Positions 1 through 7,962 of a stretch of 54,390 nt of DNA are shown in pieces. The position numbers were made by a program, and so were the translations under genes. Numbering within the stretch: position 1 is the first letter of the stretch; the number at the start of each line of letters is the position of its first letter. This stretch comes from Candidatus Marithrix sp. Canyon 246 (GTDB lineage Bacteria; Pseudomonadota; Gammaproteobacteria; Beggiatoales; Beggiatoaceae). The DNA is taken from assembly GCF_001723685.1 (NCBI RefSeq), contig NZ_MCBX01000040.1, positions 1-54,390 of the forward strand, in the 5' to 3' direction. A model generated the notes under the pieces. That model was not told where the DNA came from and did no database searches. It saw nothing but the letters and a program-made list of their open reading frames with translations.

Positions 1-19
1 AGATGTGTATAAGAGACAG
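1..19. other. Nextera/Tn5 mosaic-end adapter (artefact)
   Basis: The first 19 bases read AGATGTGTATAAGAGACAG, identical to the Tn5 mosaic end used in Nextera libraries. This is residual adapter and not genome sequence. The biological sequence starts at about position 20, and the true left flank is unknown. Confidence 0.95.
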
Positions 20-42
20 CCATTGTTATAACAACAACTATT

Positions 43-75
43 TGGTGGGTTTCGCTATCGCTCTACCCACCCTAC
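43..75. repeat. Dispersed GGTGGGTTTCGCT palindromic repeat, copy 1
   Basis: An imperfect palindrome begins TGGTGGGTTTCGCT and ends CTCTACCCACCCTAC. The same element recurs at 4851-4882, inverted at 4929-4960, twice at 32111-32234 and inverted at 32258-32289. When translated it gives the spurious VGWVER-type peptide often seen in over-called bacterial ORFs. It is non-coding here. Confidence 0.8.
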
Positions 76-161
76 GATTATATTCTTATTAAATAATTAA
101 ATCATAAACTTAAAAAGTTATGTATAAGAGAGTGCGCTGGAGCGTGGGAACGAGAAGTATT

Positions 162-2576
162 ATGACCTTTAAAACATTATTTTTATTATGTTTACTAACT
201 ATTAATGCGCAGGCTAGTATCTATTGGGAGCCAGTAGATACAAAGTCAGAGCTTACATTGCGCGTAGATTTAAGAGTGTTATTAGATTTTAAGGGTGGCA
301 TTTGGCAGATGAAGATGGCTAAAGCTATTGGTTCGTCTGAATTTCAGTTGATGGCGGCTGATGATATGTCTTGTCAACCCGGTTTAATCTCAACAGAAAT
401 TGGTCCAAATGCTAAATTTGAGTCTAAGGAATTATTGTGTGGGCTTCTGACTCATGATGGTGAAGCGACATTATGGTGGAATCAGGGTGCGCAATATTTA
501 GGTTTTAAACATGGAGAGCATTATGGTTGGCTTAAAGTAGAGCTTAAAAATGATGCTTGGCATATTTTGGAATATGCTTATGAGGAATGTAAAGGGGCAG
601 CTATTTTATCTGGTGCTAAATCTGGTGGCGCGATTTGCTCTAGTGTTGTTGCCATTGAGCGAGTAACTTCTAATCTTACTAATTTAAATCAGCTTGATTT
701 TAGGGTAAGATTCGATGAAGCTGTTATCGGCGTTGATGTGATGGATTTTATTCTCAATGCGACAGTGAATAATGCTTCTATCATCAAGCTGATTGGTAGT
801 AATGATATTTATACTGTTACAGTAAATACTGGTACTGGTGATGGCAATTTGCAATTAAATTTAATTGATAATGGTACTATTAGTAATGGTAATCTGCCGC
901 TTAAAGCTAGTTTTACTGAAGGTGAAATTTATAATATTGATAAAACACCGCCTAATACGACTATTAATTCCAAACCTCCAACATCAAACAATAAAAAAGA
1001 TGCTCATTTTGAGTTTTCGGCTGATGAGGCATTCAGCTATGAATGTAAACTTGATTTAGCTAATTTTGATATATGTAATCAATCAATTGATTATTATAAT
1101 TTAAATTATGGCTTACATAAATTTGAAGTACGAGCTATTGATAAGGCTGGTAATGTTGATTTAACCCCGGCTAGTTATGAATGGAATATAGTTACACCTC
1201 CTCCGCCTCCAAAAAAACCAGATATCATAATTGATGATGGTAAGGTTGTGGGTAAAGTTGAAGGTGATAAAGATTCACCGGTTGTATTAAATAATGTCGA
1301 AGTGTTAGAATCAGCAGAAGTAAGCAATGTTATTATTAGCGGCACGATTAAAAATGCTGGCATAATTAAAGATGTATCTTTAGATGCTGATACTCGTATA
1401 GAAGGTGGTAAAGTTGCAGCTAAGATTGAGGGTGATAAGGATTCTCCTGCTATTTTAAATCACGTAGAAGTGCAAAAATCGGCACAATTAAGTAATGTAA
1501 TTTTAGAACAAAATGTAATATTACCATCAGATATTACTTTAATTGATGTAGAATTGCGTGGAGCCTCGGTGAATGGTGGCAGATTAGAAGGGAAAATTAG
1601 AGTAACTGGTTCTGCCACTGTAATTAAAAATGTTATTTTAGCTAAAAATACCAGTATTGCTGGTGGCAGACTTGCTGGTAAAATTCAAGGGGATAAAGAT
1701 TCTCCGGCTGTATTACAACATTTGGTTGTTGAACCAAAAAGCCAATTAACTAATGTTATAATTGCTGATGGTGTAGAAATCCCCAAAAATATTAATTTAG
1801 GTATTGGAGTACGTTTTACTACAATAGAAAATATTCCAACTGGTGTTGATCTAACAAATACTTTACCAAAGATTGATTCCAATATAGATTTATCAGCTGA
1901 TCCTGTGGTAAATGGCAAGGGTATATTAGCAGCTATCAATCGTATTCCTGAATTTGTTGCATCAAAATTAACCATCAAACAACATGATACAGGTTATGTC
2001 TATCTTGATATAGAAGGGATTCGCTATGCAGTGAATCCACTTCAAGTACAAGCTACATCTAAATCAGCAAATTTACAACTTTCTATTGGTCAAACTGTAT
2101 ATTTTCAGACTTCAACAAACATAGAAATCTTAGCACAACCAGCAGTACAAGCTCCAGCGGCATTAGAAACAGCTTTATCAAATTTGAATCTTCCTACTGT
2201 ACGTATTACTGAAGCGGGTAATATTCAAGTACCAGCCACAGAAAAAATGTGGTATAGTGGCAGACCAGATTTGGTTTCAAAAGTGATAGATCAAGAAAAT
2301 TCTATTGGTTTGATTAATAAAGACAATCTTGTTGCTTTGATATTTGAAGATGAACTTGGACAAAAGCGTGAACAGACTCTATATCCTGCGCCTGCCAATA
2401 TGTCTGTGTTATTAGAAGTTGCAGACGCAGATGATATTTTGCAAGGTCGTTTAGATTATCAGGTTATTCAAGGAGATAAACCTAGTAATCCTGAGATTGA
2501 GATTAGAAAAAATAATGATAATTTTTTGATTATTTATCCTGATGGGACACAACAAAAAGGTAGTTATTATGAATGA
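162..2576 (+). CDS. Secreted repeat protein with Ig-like and beta-solenoid-like repeats
   Basis: This 804-residue protein has a signal peptide (residues 1-18, ending NAQA). I start it at the ATG at 162 because an ATG 42 bases upstream would add a charged peptide in front of the signal sequence. Residues about 260-343 look like a bacterial Ig-type domain (TPPNTTI start, AIDKAGNVD end). A proline-rich hinge follows near residue 346. Repeats then carry GG-x-V/L-x-G-K-I and GDKDSPA/V-x-L-x-x-V-x-V near residues 359, 413, 470 and 500, which suggests a beta-solenoid. No catalytic motif is visible. It overlaps the next gene by 8 bp, so the two may be translationally coupled. A surface or matrix role is an inference. 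Confidence 0.75.
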   Translation: MTFKTLFLLCLLTINAQASIYWEPVDTKSELTLRVDLRVLLDFKGGIWQMKMAKAIGSSEFQLMAADDMSCQPGLISTEIGPNAKFESKELLCGLLTHDGEATLWWNQGAQYLGFKHGEHYGWLKVELKNDAWHILEYAYEECKGAAILSGAKSGGAICSSVVAIERVTSNLTNLNQLDFRVRFDEAVIGVDVMDFILNATVNNASIIKLIGSNDIYTVTVNTGTGDGNLQLNLIDNGTISNGNLPLKASFTEGEIYNIDKTPPNTTINSKPPTSNNKKDAHFEFSADEAFSYECKLDLANFDICNQSIDYYNLNYGLHKFEVRAIDKAGNVDLTPASYEWNIVTPPPPPKKPDIIIDDGKVVGKVEGDKDSPVVLNNVEVLESAEVSNVIISGTIKNAGIIKDVSLDADTRIEGGKVAAKIEGDKDSPAILNHVEVQKSAQLSNVILEQNVILPSDITLIDVELRGASVNGGRLEGKIRVTGSATVIKNVILAKNTSIAGGRLAGKIQGDKDSPAVLQHLVVEPKSQLTNVIIADGVEIPKNINLGIGVRFTTIENIPTGVDLTNTLPKIDSNIDLSADPVVNGKGILAAINRIPEFVASKLTIKQHDTGYVYLDIEGIRYAVNPLQVQATSKSANLQLSIGQTVYFQTSTNIEILAQPAVQAPAALETALSNLNLPTVRITEAGNIQVPATEKMWYSGRPDLVSKVIDQENSIGLINKDNLVALIFEDELGQKREQTLYPAPANMSVLLEVADADDILQGRLDYQVIQGDKPSNPEIEIRKNNDNFLIIYPDGTQQKGSYYE

Positions 2577-3060
2577 TAATACGAAGAAAAAACTAGTACC
2601 AGCCTATCAAACTATGATGGCACGGATTGAAGATGCTAAAAAATCAGCTAATCACAATAGTTTACAACAGCATATTGATGCAGCAATTGAAACAGCAATT
2701 AAGTTGAATGAATTGAGTCATGTTGAGGCTGAGCGTATTGGTTATTATTTAAGACGAGACTTGCAAGATGCCGCTGCATTTATTGTTGATACTGAAAAGG
2801 CTTTAGTTGATTGGATCAATTTCGATATAGAGTTAATTGAAAATCGTTTGCTAGAAATGTTTAGTATTATGGTTGATCAAACACAGCAGGAATTAAATAA
2901 TCTTCAAGAACGCGCTCGTCAAGCTACACAATGGAATAGTGGTGAAATAACAGCTTTAGGTGTTTTATATTGTGATAATTGTAATCATGCTTTACATTTT
3001 CAAAAGCCTGATTTTATCCCTGTTTGTCCAAATTGTGGTGCAACTAGTTTTCATCGTTAA
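2569..3060 (+). CDS. YbeL-like zinc-ribbon protein (DUF1451)
   Basis: This 163-residue cytoplasmic protein has a helical N-terminal two-thirds and a C-terminal zinc ribbon. The ribbon has CDNC at residues 135-138 and CPNC at 153-156, preceded by the WNSGEITALG segment typical of the E. coli YbeL family (DUF1451). Family function is unknown. The ATG at 2569 is chosen over an in-frame ATG at 2542 because AAAGG lies upstream of 2569 and the family starts near this point. It overlaps the preceding gene by 8 bp and is followed 2 bp later by a dehydrogenase gene, so it sits in a + strand operon. Confidence 0.85.
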   Translation: MNDNTKKKLVPAYQTMMARIEDAKKSANHNSLQQHIDAAIETAIKLNELSHVEAERIGYYLRRDLQDAAAFIVDTEKALVDWINFDIELIENRLLEMFSIMVDQTQQELNNLQERARQATQWNSGEITALGVLYCDNCNHALHFQKPDFIPVCPNCGATSFHR

Positions 3061-3062
3061 AC

Positions 3063-4010
3063 ATGAATATCGTAATTTTAGACGCTTACACTCTCAACCC
3101 CGGCGATTTAAGCTGGGATGTTTTAAATAAATTAGGAAATTGTGAAATTTATGATCGCACTCTTCCAAACCAAGTTGTGCAACGCGCTGCTAATGCTGAA
3201 ATAGTATTAACCAATAAAACCATATTAACTAGCAAGGAAATTAGTCAATTAGCTAAGTTAAAATATATAGGTGTCTTGGCAACTGGTTATAATGTAGTTG
3301 ATATTGAGGCGGCTAAAGCACGAGATATTGTTGTTACTAATGTACCAAGTTATGGTACTAATTCAGTAGCACAAATGGTATTTGCTTTGTTATTAGAATT
3401 AACTAAGCATGTTGGTTTACATTCAGAAGCTGTAAAATTTGGGCGTTGGAGTAATCAAGCAGATTTTTGTTATTGGGATAAGTCGCTTATTGATATAGAA
3501 AATTTGACTATGGGAATAGTTGGATTAGGCGCGATTGGAGCCGCTGTTGCAAAATTAGCGGCTGCATTTGGAATGTCAGTTTTAGCTTATCAGCGTAACC
3601 CAAAACCAACGCCTAATGTAAAACATGTAGATTTAGAGACTTTATTTAAACAAAGTGATGTTATAAGTTTGCATTGCCCACAGACTTTAGAAACCCAACA
3701 ATTAATCAACGTTCAAAGCTTAGCTTTAATGAAAACTTCTGCTTTTCTAATTAATACTAGTCGAGGTGGCTTAGTTGATGAAGCTGCTTTAATAAAGGCT
3801 TTAGAAACTAAACAAATTGCTGGTGCGGCTTTAGATGTATTAAATTTTGAGCCGCCTAATGCTGATAATCCATTGTTTAAATTAGATAATTGCATTATAA
3901 CTCCACATATAGCATGGGCAACTAAAACAGCGCGACAAAGATTATTAAATATTGCAGCGGCAAATATTGATGGATTTTTAACAGGTGATTTGCAAAATCT
4001 TGTTATATAA
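3063..4010 (+). CDS. D-2-hydroxyacid dehydrogenase (glycerate/hydroxypyruvate reductase type)
   Basis: This 315-residue protein is a normal length for NAD(P)-dependent D-2-hydroxyacid dehydrogenases. It has the GLGAIGAAVA nucleotide-binding glycine motif near residue 155, the NTSRGGLVDE segment with the catalytic Arg region, DVLNFEPP with the Glu, and ITPHIAWA with the catalytic His. The N-terminus (LDAYTLNPGDLSWD) is typical of proteins annotated as glycerate dehydrogenase or hydroxypyruvate reductase, which interconvert hydroxypyruvate and D-glycerate. The exact substrate cannot be read from the sequence. It is followed closely by suhB. Confidence 0.88.
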   Translation: MNIVILDAYTLNPGDLSWDVLNKLGNCEIYDRTLPNQVVQRAANAEIVLTNKTILTSKEISQLAKLKYIGVLATGYNVVDIEAAKARDIVVTNVPSYGTNSVAQMVFALLLELTKHVGLHSEAVKFGRWSNQADFCYWDKSLIDIENLTMGIVGLGAIGAAVAKLAAAFGMSVLAYQRNPKPTPNVKHVDLETLFKQSDVISLHCPQTLETQQLINVQSLALMKTSAFLINTSRGGLVDEAALIKALETKQIAGAALDVLNFEPPNADNPLFKLDNCIITPHIAWATKTARQRLLNIAAANIDGFLTGDLQNLVI

Positions 4011-4033
4011 TATCTCTATTTTTTTAGAGATAT
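4010..4033 (+). promoter_or_regulatory. Hairpin over the suhB ribosome binding site
   Basis: A perfect 8-bp inverted repeat (ATATCTCT, loop ATTTTTTT, AGAGATAT) lies between the dehydrogenase stop codon and the suhB ATG at 4039. The only purine-rich Shine-Dalgarno-like stretch (AGAGA) is in the right arm. The hairpin could limit suhB initiation unless ribosomes from the upstream gene open it. A weak terminator is the alternative. Confidence 0.4.
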
Positions 4034-4038
4034 ACTTA

Positions 4039-4839
4039 ATGAATCATAATATTAATATTCCAATTCGCGCTGCTCGTCGTGCTGGTGCTGTAATTATTCG
4101 TTATTTAGAACAACGTAAAGATGTAAAAGTTGATATTAAAGGTAAAAATGATTTTGTCAGTGAAGTTGATAGGCAAGCTGAAGCTGAAATTATTGAGGTT
4201 TTACGTAAAGCCTATCCAGATGATGCAATTATTGCAGAAGAAAGTGGAAACTATGAAGCTGATAGTGATTATCAATGGATAATTGATCCTTTAGATGGAA
4301 CTACAAACTTTTTACATGGGCATCCATATTTTTCAGTATCTATTGCTTTGAAATATAAAAAACGTTTAGAACAAGCTGTAATTTATGATCCATTACGTGA
4401 TGAATTATATACTGGAATACGTGGTAAAGGTGCTTTATTAAATGATCGTAGAATGCGAGTAAGTGGTTTAAGTGGTTTGCAAGGTGCTTTATTAGGTACA
4501 GGTTTCCCATTTAAAATACCACATCATTTTGAATGTTATATGAATACATTTAAAGCTTTACACCCACAAGTATCAGATATACGTCGCGCTGGTTCAGCGG
4601 CTTTAGATTTAGCCTATGTTGCAGCAGGGCGTTTAGATGGATTTTGGGAAATTGGTTTGCAAAAATGGGATTTTGCGGCTGGAGTTTTATTAATCCAAGA
4701 GGCTGGTGGTTTAGTTAGTGATTTTAGCGGTGGGCAAAATTATCTAAAAACTGGTAATATTGTAGCAGGTAGCCCCAAAGTTTTCAAGGGAATATTACAA
4801 AGTATTCAACCACATTTATCTGAATCATTAAAAGTCTAA
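4039..4839 (+). CDS. suhB: Inositol-1-monophosphatase SuhB
   Basis: This 266-residue protein is almost exactly the length of E. coli SuhB. It is a Mg-dependent, Li-sensitive phosphatase with all family motifs: EESG (IIAEESG), the metal-binding DPLDGTTNF segment, and the C-terminal WDFAAGVLLIQEAGG. In enterobacteria SuhB also joins the rRNA antitermination complex; whether that holds here is not visible. The ATG at 4039 is chosen because 18 extra residues from an upstream in-frame ATG would be hydrophobic and unlike the family. The gene is probably coupled to the upstream dehydrogenase. Confidence 0.93.
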   Translation: MNHNINIPIRAARRAGAVIIRYLEQRKDVKVDIKGKNDFVSEVDRQAEAEIIEVLRKAYPDDAIIAEESGNYEADSDYQWIIDPLDGTTNFLHGHPYFSVSIALKYKKRLEQAVIYDPLRDELYTGIRGKGALLNDRRMRVSGLSGLQGALLGTGFPFKIPHHFECYMNTFKALHPQVSDIRRAGSAALDLAYVAAGRLDGFWEIGLQKWDFAAGVLLIQEAGGLVSDFSGGQNYLKTGNIVAGSPKVFKGILQSIQPHLSESLKV

Positions 4840-4850
4840 GAAACCTGAAA

Positions 4851-4988
4851 TGGTGGGTTTCGCTTCACTCTACCCACCCTACAGCTATTAAGAAATCTGA
4901 ATTTGTATGATAGTTCATTTCTTTTAATGTAGGGTGGGTAGAGTGAAACGAAACCCACCATTTCAGAGTGAAGCGAAACCCACCATTT
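4851..4988. repeat. GGTGGGTTTCGCT repeat cluster, inverted pair plus partial copy
   Basis: This is a direct copy (4851-4882), an inverted copy (4929-4960) and a partial inverted copy (about 4966-4988). They form a large potential stem-loop between the convergent genes suhB and the TerB-like gene. The pair may act as a bidirectional terminator or may be a mobile miniature repeat. No coding sequence is present. Confidence 0.8.
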
Positions 4989-4996
4989 CAGCTAAA

Positions 4997-5497
4997 TTAA
5001 AGTTTCAATTTCACAGTATAACCAGCTTTATTGCTAGGATGATTAGTTTTAGTAAAAACAGAGCGATCATTTTTAAGGGTTAGAACATCAAAGAAAGGTT
5101 TAAAACGTTCTTCTGAAATCTCAAAGGCTTCTAATAATTCACCAAATAATTCTCGTTCTTCTTGTGCAACGTGACCATCTGATAATAATGAATCAAGAAT
5201 ATTAGTCAATATACACATTTTTTGTGCATCAGTTAATATTGGAACGGCTTCAGATAAAAATTTCTCTACATCATTTTTTTGTCTGTATTTTATTGCACGT
5301 TCTAACAATTTACCATTATTGGCACCAACACCAATGGCACCATCACTTTCTTCACCACCCAAAACTGCAAGTAATTGTCCAACTTCTTCATTTTTAATTT
5401 TGCCATCAGCACTAATCATATAAATCAACGAAGTAGCGAAGGCGAAGTGAGGTGTCATTTCTTGACTATCACCACTAAACATGTCAAATAAACCCAT
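4997..5497 (-). CDS. TerB-like protein
   Basis: This 166-residue protein resembles the TerB/DjlA-N fold. It has two similar acidic helical motifs, ISADGKIKNEE near residue 30 and SDGHVAQEERELFGELLEAF near residue 105, typical of TerB-family proteins linked to tellurite resistance and stress or phage defence operons. No other ter gene is nearby. It has no signal peptide or membrane segment. Its promoter presumably lies in the 120-bp gap shared with leuA. Function in this context is unknown; the family assignment is fairly secure. Confidence 0.75.
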   Translation of the reverse strand: MGLFDMFSGDSQEMTPHFAFATSLIYMISADGKIKNEEVGQLLAVLGGEESDGAIGVGANNGKLLERAIKYRQKNDVEKFLSEAVPILTDAQKMCILTNILDSLLSDGHVAQEERELFGELLEAFEISEERFKPFFDVLTLKNDRSVFTKTNHPSNKAGYTVKLKL

Positions 5498-5617
5498 TTT
5501 ATCCTCATATAAAATATATATTTTTATAAATGACCATTGTATAGCTTAGAACATTTTTATGTTGCATTTTTTTTAAAATCTATCTATATTTTTTTTACAT
5601 TTCTATGGAATTTTATC

Positions 5618-7159
5618 ATGACTGATAAATTAATTATTTTTGATACTACTTTGCGTGATGGGGAACAAAGCCCGGGCGCGTCTATGACTAAAGACGAAAA
5701 AATTCGTATTGCTAAGGCATTAGAAAAATTAGGCGTTGATGTCATTGAAGCTGGTTTTCCAGTTGCTAGTCAAGGTGATTTTGAGGCTGTACAAGCTGTT
5801 GCTAATACTATTAAAGAGAGTACTGTTTGTGGCTTAGCACGTGCTTTAGATAAAGATATTGATCGCGCTGCTGAGGCTCTTAAAGGTGCAAATTCTTCGA
5901 GAATCCATACTTTTATTGCTACTTCAGCGATTCATATGGAACATAAATTAAGAATGTCACCACAGCAAGTAGTAGAGCAAGCGGTTAAAGCAGTAAAACG
6001 TGCCAGACAATATACTGATAATGTAGAATTTTCTGCTGAAGATGCTGGACGTTCAGATATAGATTTCTTGTGTCGTATAATTGAAGCGGCTATTGATGCT
6101 GGTGCAAATACTATTAATATTCCTGATACTGTAGGTTATACTTTACCAAATCATTTTGGGCAATTGATTTATAAGTTACGTGAACGTATTCCTAATTCAG
6201 ATAAAGCGATTTTTTCGGTGCATTGCCATAATGATTTAGGTTTGGCTGTAGCTAATTCCTTATCGGCGGTTATGAATGGTGCGCGTCAAGTGGAGTGTAC
6301 TATCAATGGCTTAGGAGAGAGAGCTGGTAATGCTGCTTTAGAAGAAATAGTAATGGGAGTAGGTACTAGAAAAGATGCTTTTGATTGCGAGACTGATTTG
6401 AATACTACTGAAATTCTTAATTGTTCGCGTTTAGTATCTAATATAACTGGTTTTCCTGTACAGCCTAATAAGGCGATTGTTGGTGCCAATGCTTTTGCTC
6501 ATGAATCTGGTATTCATCAAGATGGTGTGCTTAAACATCGTGAAACTTATGAAATTATGCGAGCTGAAGATGTTGGTTGGGGCGCGAATAAGATGGTTTT
6601 AGGTAAACATTCTGGGCGTAATGCTTTCCGTACTCATCTTGAGGGTTTAGGTATTGAGTTAAATTCAGAAGAGGAACTCAATAGGGCTTTTCGTCGGTTT
6701 AAAGATTTAGCAGATAAAAAACATGAAATTTATGATGAAGATTTACAAGCTTTAGTTACTGATACTTTAGCTACTGAATCAGAACAGATTAAATTAGTGG
6801 CACTTAAGGTATGTTCAGAAATAGGTGAAAAACCTCATGCACATATTACTTTAAATGTAAAAGGTGTAGAAAAAACAGTTGCTTCTGAGGGAAGTGGTCC
6901 AGTAGATGCTACATTTAAAGCCATTGAAACTTTGGTGAAAAGTGATTGTAACTTATTACTTTATTCAGTAAATAACATTACTGATGGTAGTGATGCTCAA
7001 GGTGATGTGAGTGTGCGCTTAGATCAAAATGGATATGTAGTAAATGGACAGGGTGCAGATACTGATATTGTTATAGCGTCAGCTAAAGCGTATTTAAATG
7101 CCCTTAATAAGCTTTTGACTCCTGCATTACGTAAACATCCACAAACTGCTGCGATTTAA
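5618..7159 (+). CDS. leuA: 2-isopropylmalate synthase LeuA
   Basis: This 513-residue protein catalyses the first committed step of leucine synthesis (acetyl-CoA plus 2-ketoisovalerate to 2-isopropylmalate). It has the N-terminal [15 protein letters not shown] motif, the metal-binding [13 protein letters not shown] segment, and the [19 protein letters not shown] motif of the long bacterial LeuA type. The C-terminal 120 residues match the leucine-sensing regulatory domain. I start at the ATG at 5618; an ATG 81 bases upstream adds a hydrophobic tail absent in the family. No leader peptide rich in leucine codons was seen upstream. The neighbours are not leuBCD. Confidence 0.95.
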   Translation: MTDKLIIFDTTLRDGEQSPGASMTKDEKIRIAKALEKLGVDVIEAGFPVASQGDFEAVQAVANTIKESTVCGLARALDKDIDRAAEALKGANSSRIHTFIATSAIHMEHKLRMSPQQVVEQAVKAVKRARQYTDNVEFSAEDAGRSDIDFLCRIIEAAIDAGANTINIPDTVGYTLPNHFGQLIYKLRERIPNSDKAIFSVHCHNDLGLAVANSLSAVMNGARQVECTINGLGERAGNAALEEIVMGVGTRKDAFDCETDLNTTEILNCSRLVSNITGFPVQPNKAIVGANAFAHESGIHQDGVLKHRETYEIMRAEDVGWGANKMVLGKHSGRNAFRTHLEGLGIELNSEEELNRAFRRFKDLADKKHEIYDEDLQALVTDTLATESEQIKLVALKVCSEIGEKPHAHITLNVKGVEKTVASEGSGPVDATFKAIETLVKSDCNLLLYSVNNITDGSDAQGDVSVRLDQNGYVVNGQGADTDIVIASAKAYLNALNKLLTPALRKHPQTAAI

Positions 7160-7167
7160 GGTACAAG

Positions 7168-7200
7168 AAACCTGACAGGTTTTGAAAACCTGTCAGGTTT
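7168..7200. terminator. Convergent-gene palindrome, copy 1 (ACCTGACAGGTTTT family)
   Basis: A perfect palindromic stem, AAACCTGACAGGTTTT then a short centre then AAAACCTGTCAGGTTT, lies between leuA (+) and the SH3/LysM gene (-). The same stem recurs at 20771, 29073 and 47435, always between convergent genes. A bidirectional terminator or mRNA-end stabiliser is the simplest reading. It lacks a long U tract. Confidence 0.7.
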
Positions 7201-7203
7201 AAT

Positions 7204-7902
7204 TTAACAATCTTCTTTAAGAAAACGGCGATTCACCCAAGCTTCCATTTTTAAATATTTAATTGGCACCCATTTAGATCTGCCAAGCCTTTTTTCATTG
7301 CCTGTGATTTTAATTTTATTTGCATTTGCAGGTAATCCAAATAAAAGTTTATTTTTCACTCCAGCTCCTGAACGCGCTGAAAGGAAATCATTCGCTTTAA
7401 CATTAACTACCTTATAATCAGAACAACTGCCGCCGCGACTAGATAGAGTAGGTGGAGAAATCCATAAACGTTGTCCAACAGAAATTCCATCATTTGCAGC
7501 TAAATTATTCCATTTTGCAATTTGTTGAACTGAATAATGGTATTTTCTTGCAATACCATATAAGCCTTCACCTGATTTGACAACATGGTAAAGTTTATTT
7601 TTAGTTATAACTGGACAGTCTTTTTTTAGATAGCCTCTATTAACCCAACCATAAATATTATTATATTTAATAGGTGCCCATTTAGAATTTCTAATTTGTT
7701 TGGCATCTCCAATGATTTTCACATCATTTGCAGTGGCAGGAATACCACCTACTTTTTGAGAGTTTCTACCGGGACCTGTACGAATTGTTAGTGTATCTGG
7801 ACTTTTAACTTTAATAACTTTATAAGAACAATCATCAGCCGCAAAGCTAATCTGTGAAGATAAGAATAATCCTAAGATTACAAGTGGTTTTATATAATTC
7901 AT
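7204..7902 (-). CDS. Exported SH3-LysM-SH3 protein
   Basis: This 232-residue protein has a signal peptide (residues 1-21, ending SFAA). Two bacterial SH3-type domains (about 25-95 and 160-232) share SKW-x-PIKY and WVNR-x-x-LK-x-DC endings. They flank a LysM domain (about 105-150, YHVVKSGEGLYGIARKY), which usually binds peptidoglycan glycan. It is probably a periplasmic or outer-surface cell-wall binding protein; no hydrolase motif is present. It is transcribed away from maeB across a 60-bp divergent gap and converges on leuA. Confidence 0.82.
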   Translation of the reverse strand: MNYIKPLVILGLFLSSQISFAADDCSYKVIKVKSPDTLTIRTGPGRNSQKVGGIPATANDVKIIGDAKQIRNSKWAPIKYNNIYGWVNRGYLKKDCPVITKNKLYHVVKSGEGLYGIARKYHYSVQQIAKWNNLAANDGISVGQRLWISPPTLSSRGGSCSDYKVVNVKANDFLSARSGAGVKNKLLFGLPANANKIKITGNEKRLGRSKWVPIKYLKMEAWVNRRFLKEDC

Positions 7903-7962
7903 ATTTTCATACCTTTTGTTAATGTTACAATATTAATTTTATCATAAAACAAGTAATAAATA

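Noticed and set aside
120-161. In-frame ATG at 120 as start of the secreted repeat protein
   Set aside because: It adds 14 charged residues before a clear signal peptide, and the DNA resembles a dispersed GCTGGAGCGTGGGAACGAG repeat fragment.
1240-1740. Repeats in the secreted protein as a CRISPR-like array
   Set aside because: They are coding, uneven in spacing and differ at the base level. No CRISPR array was seen anywhere in the window.
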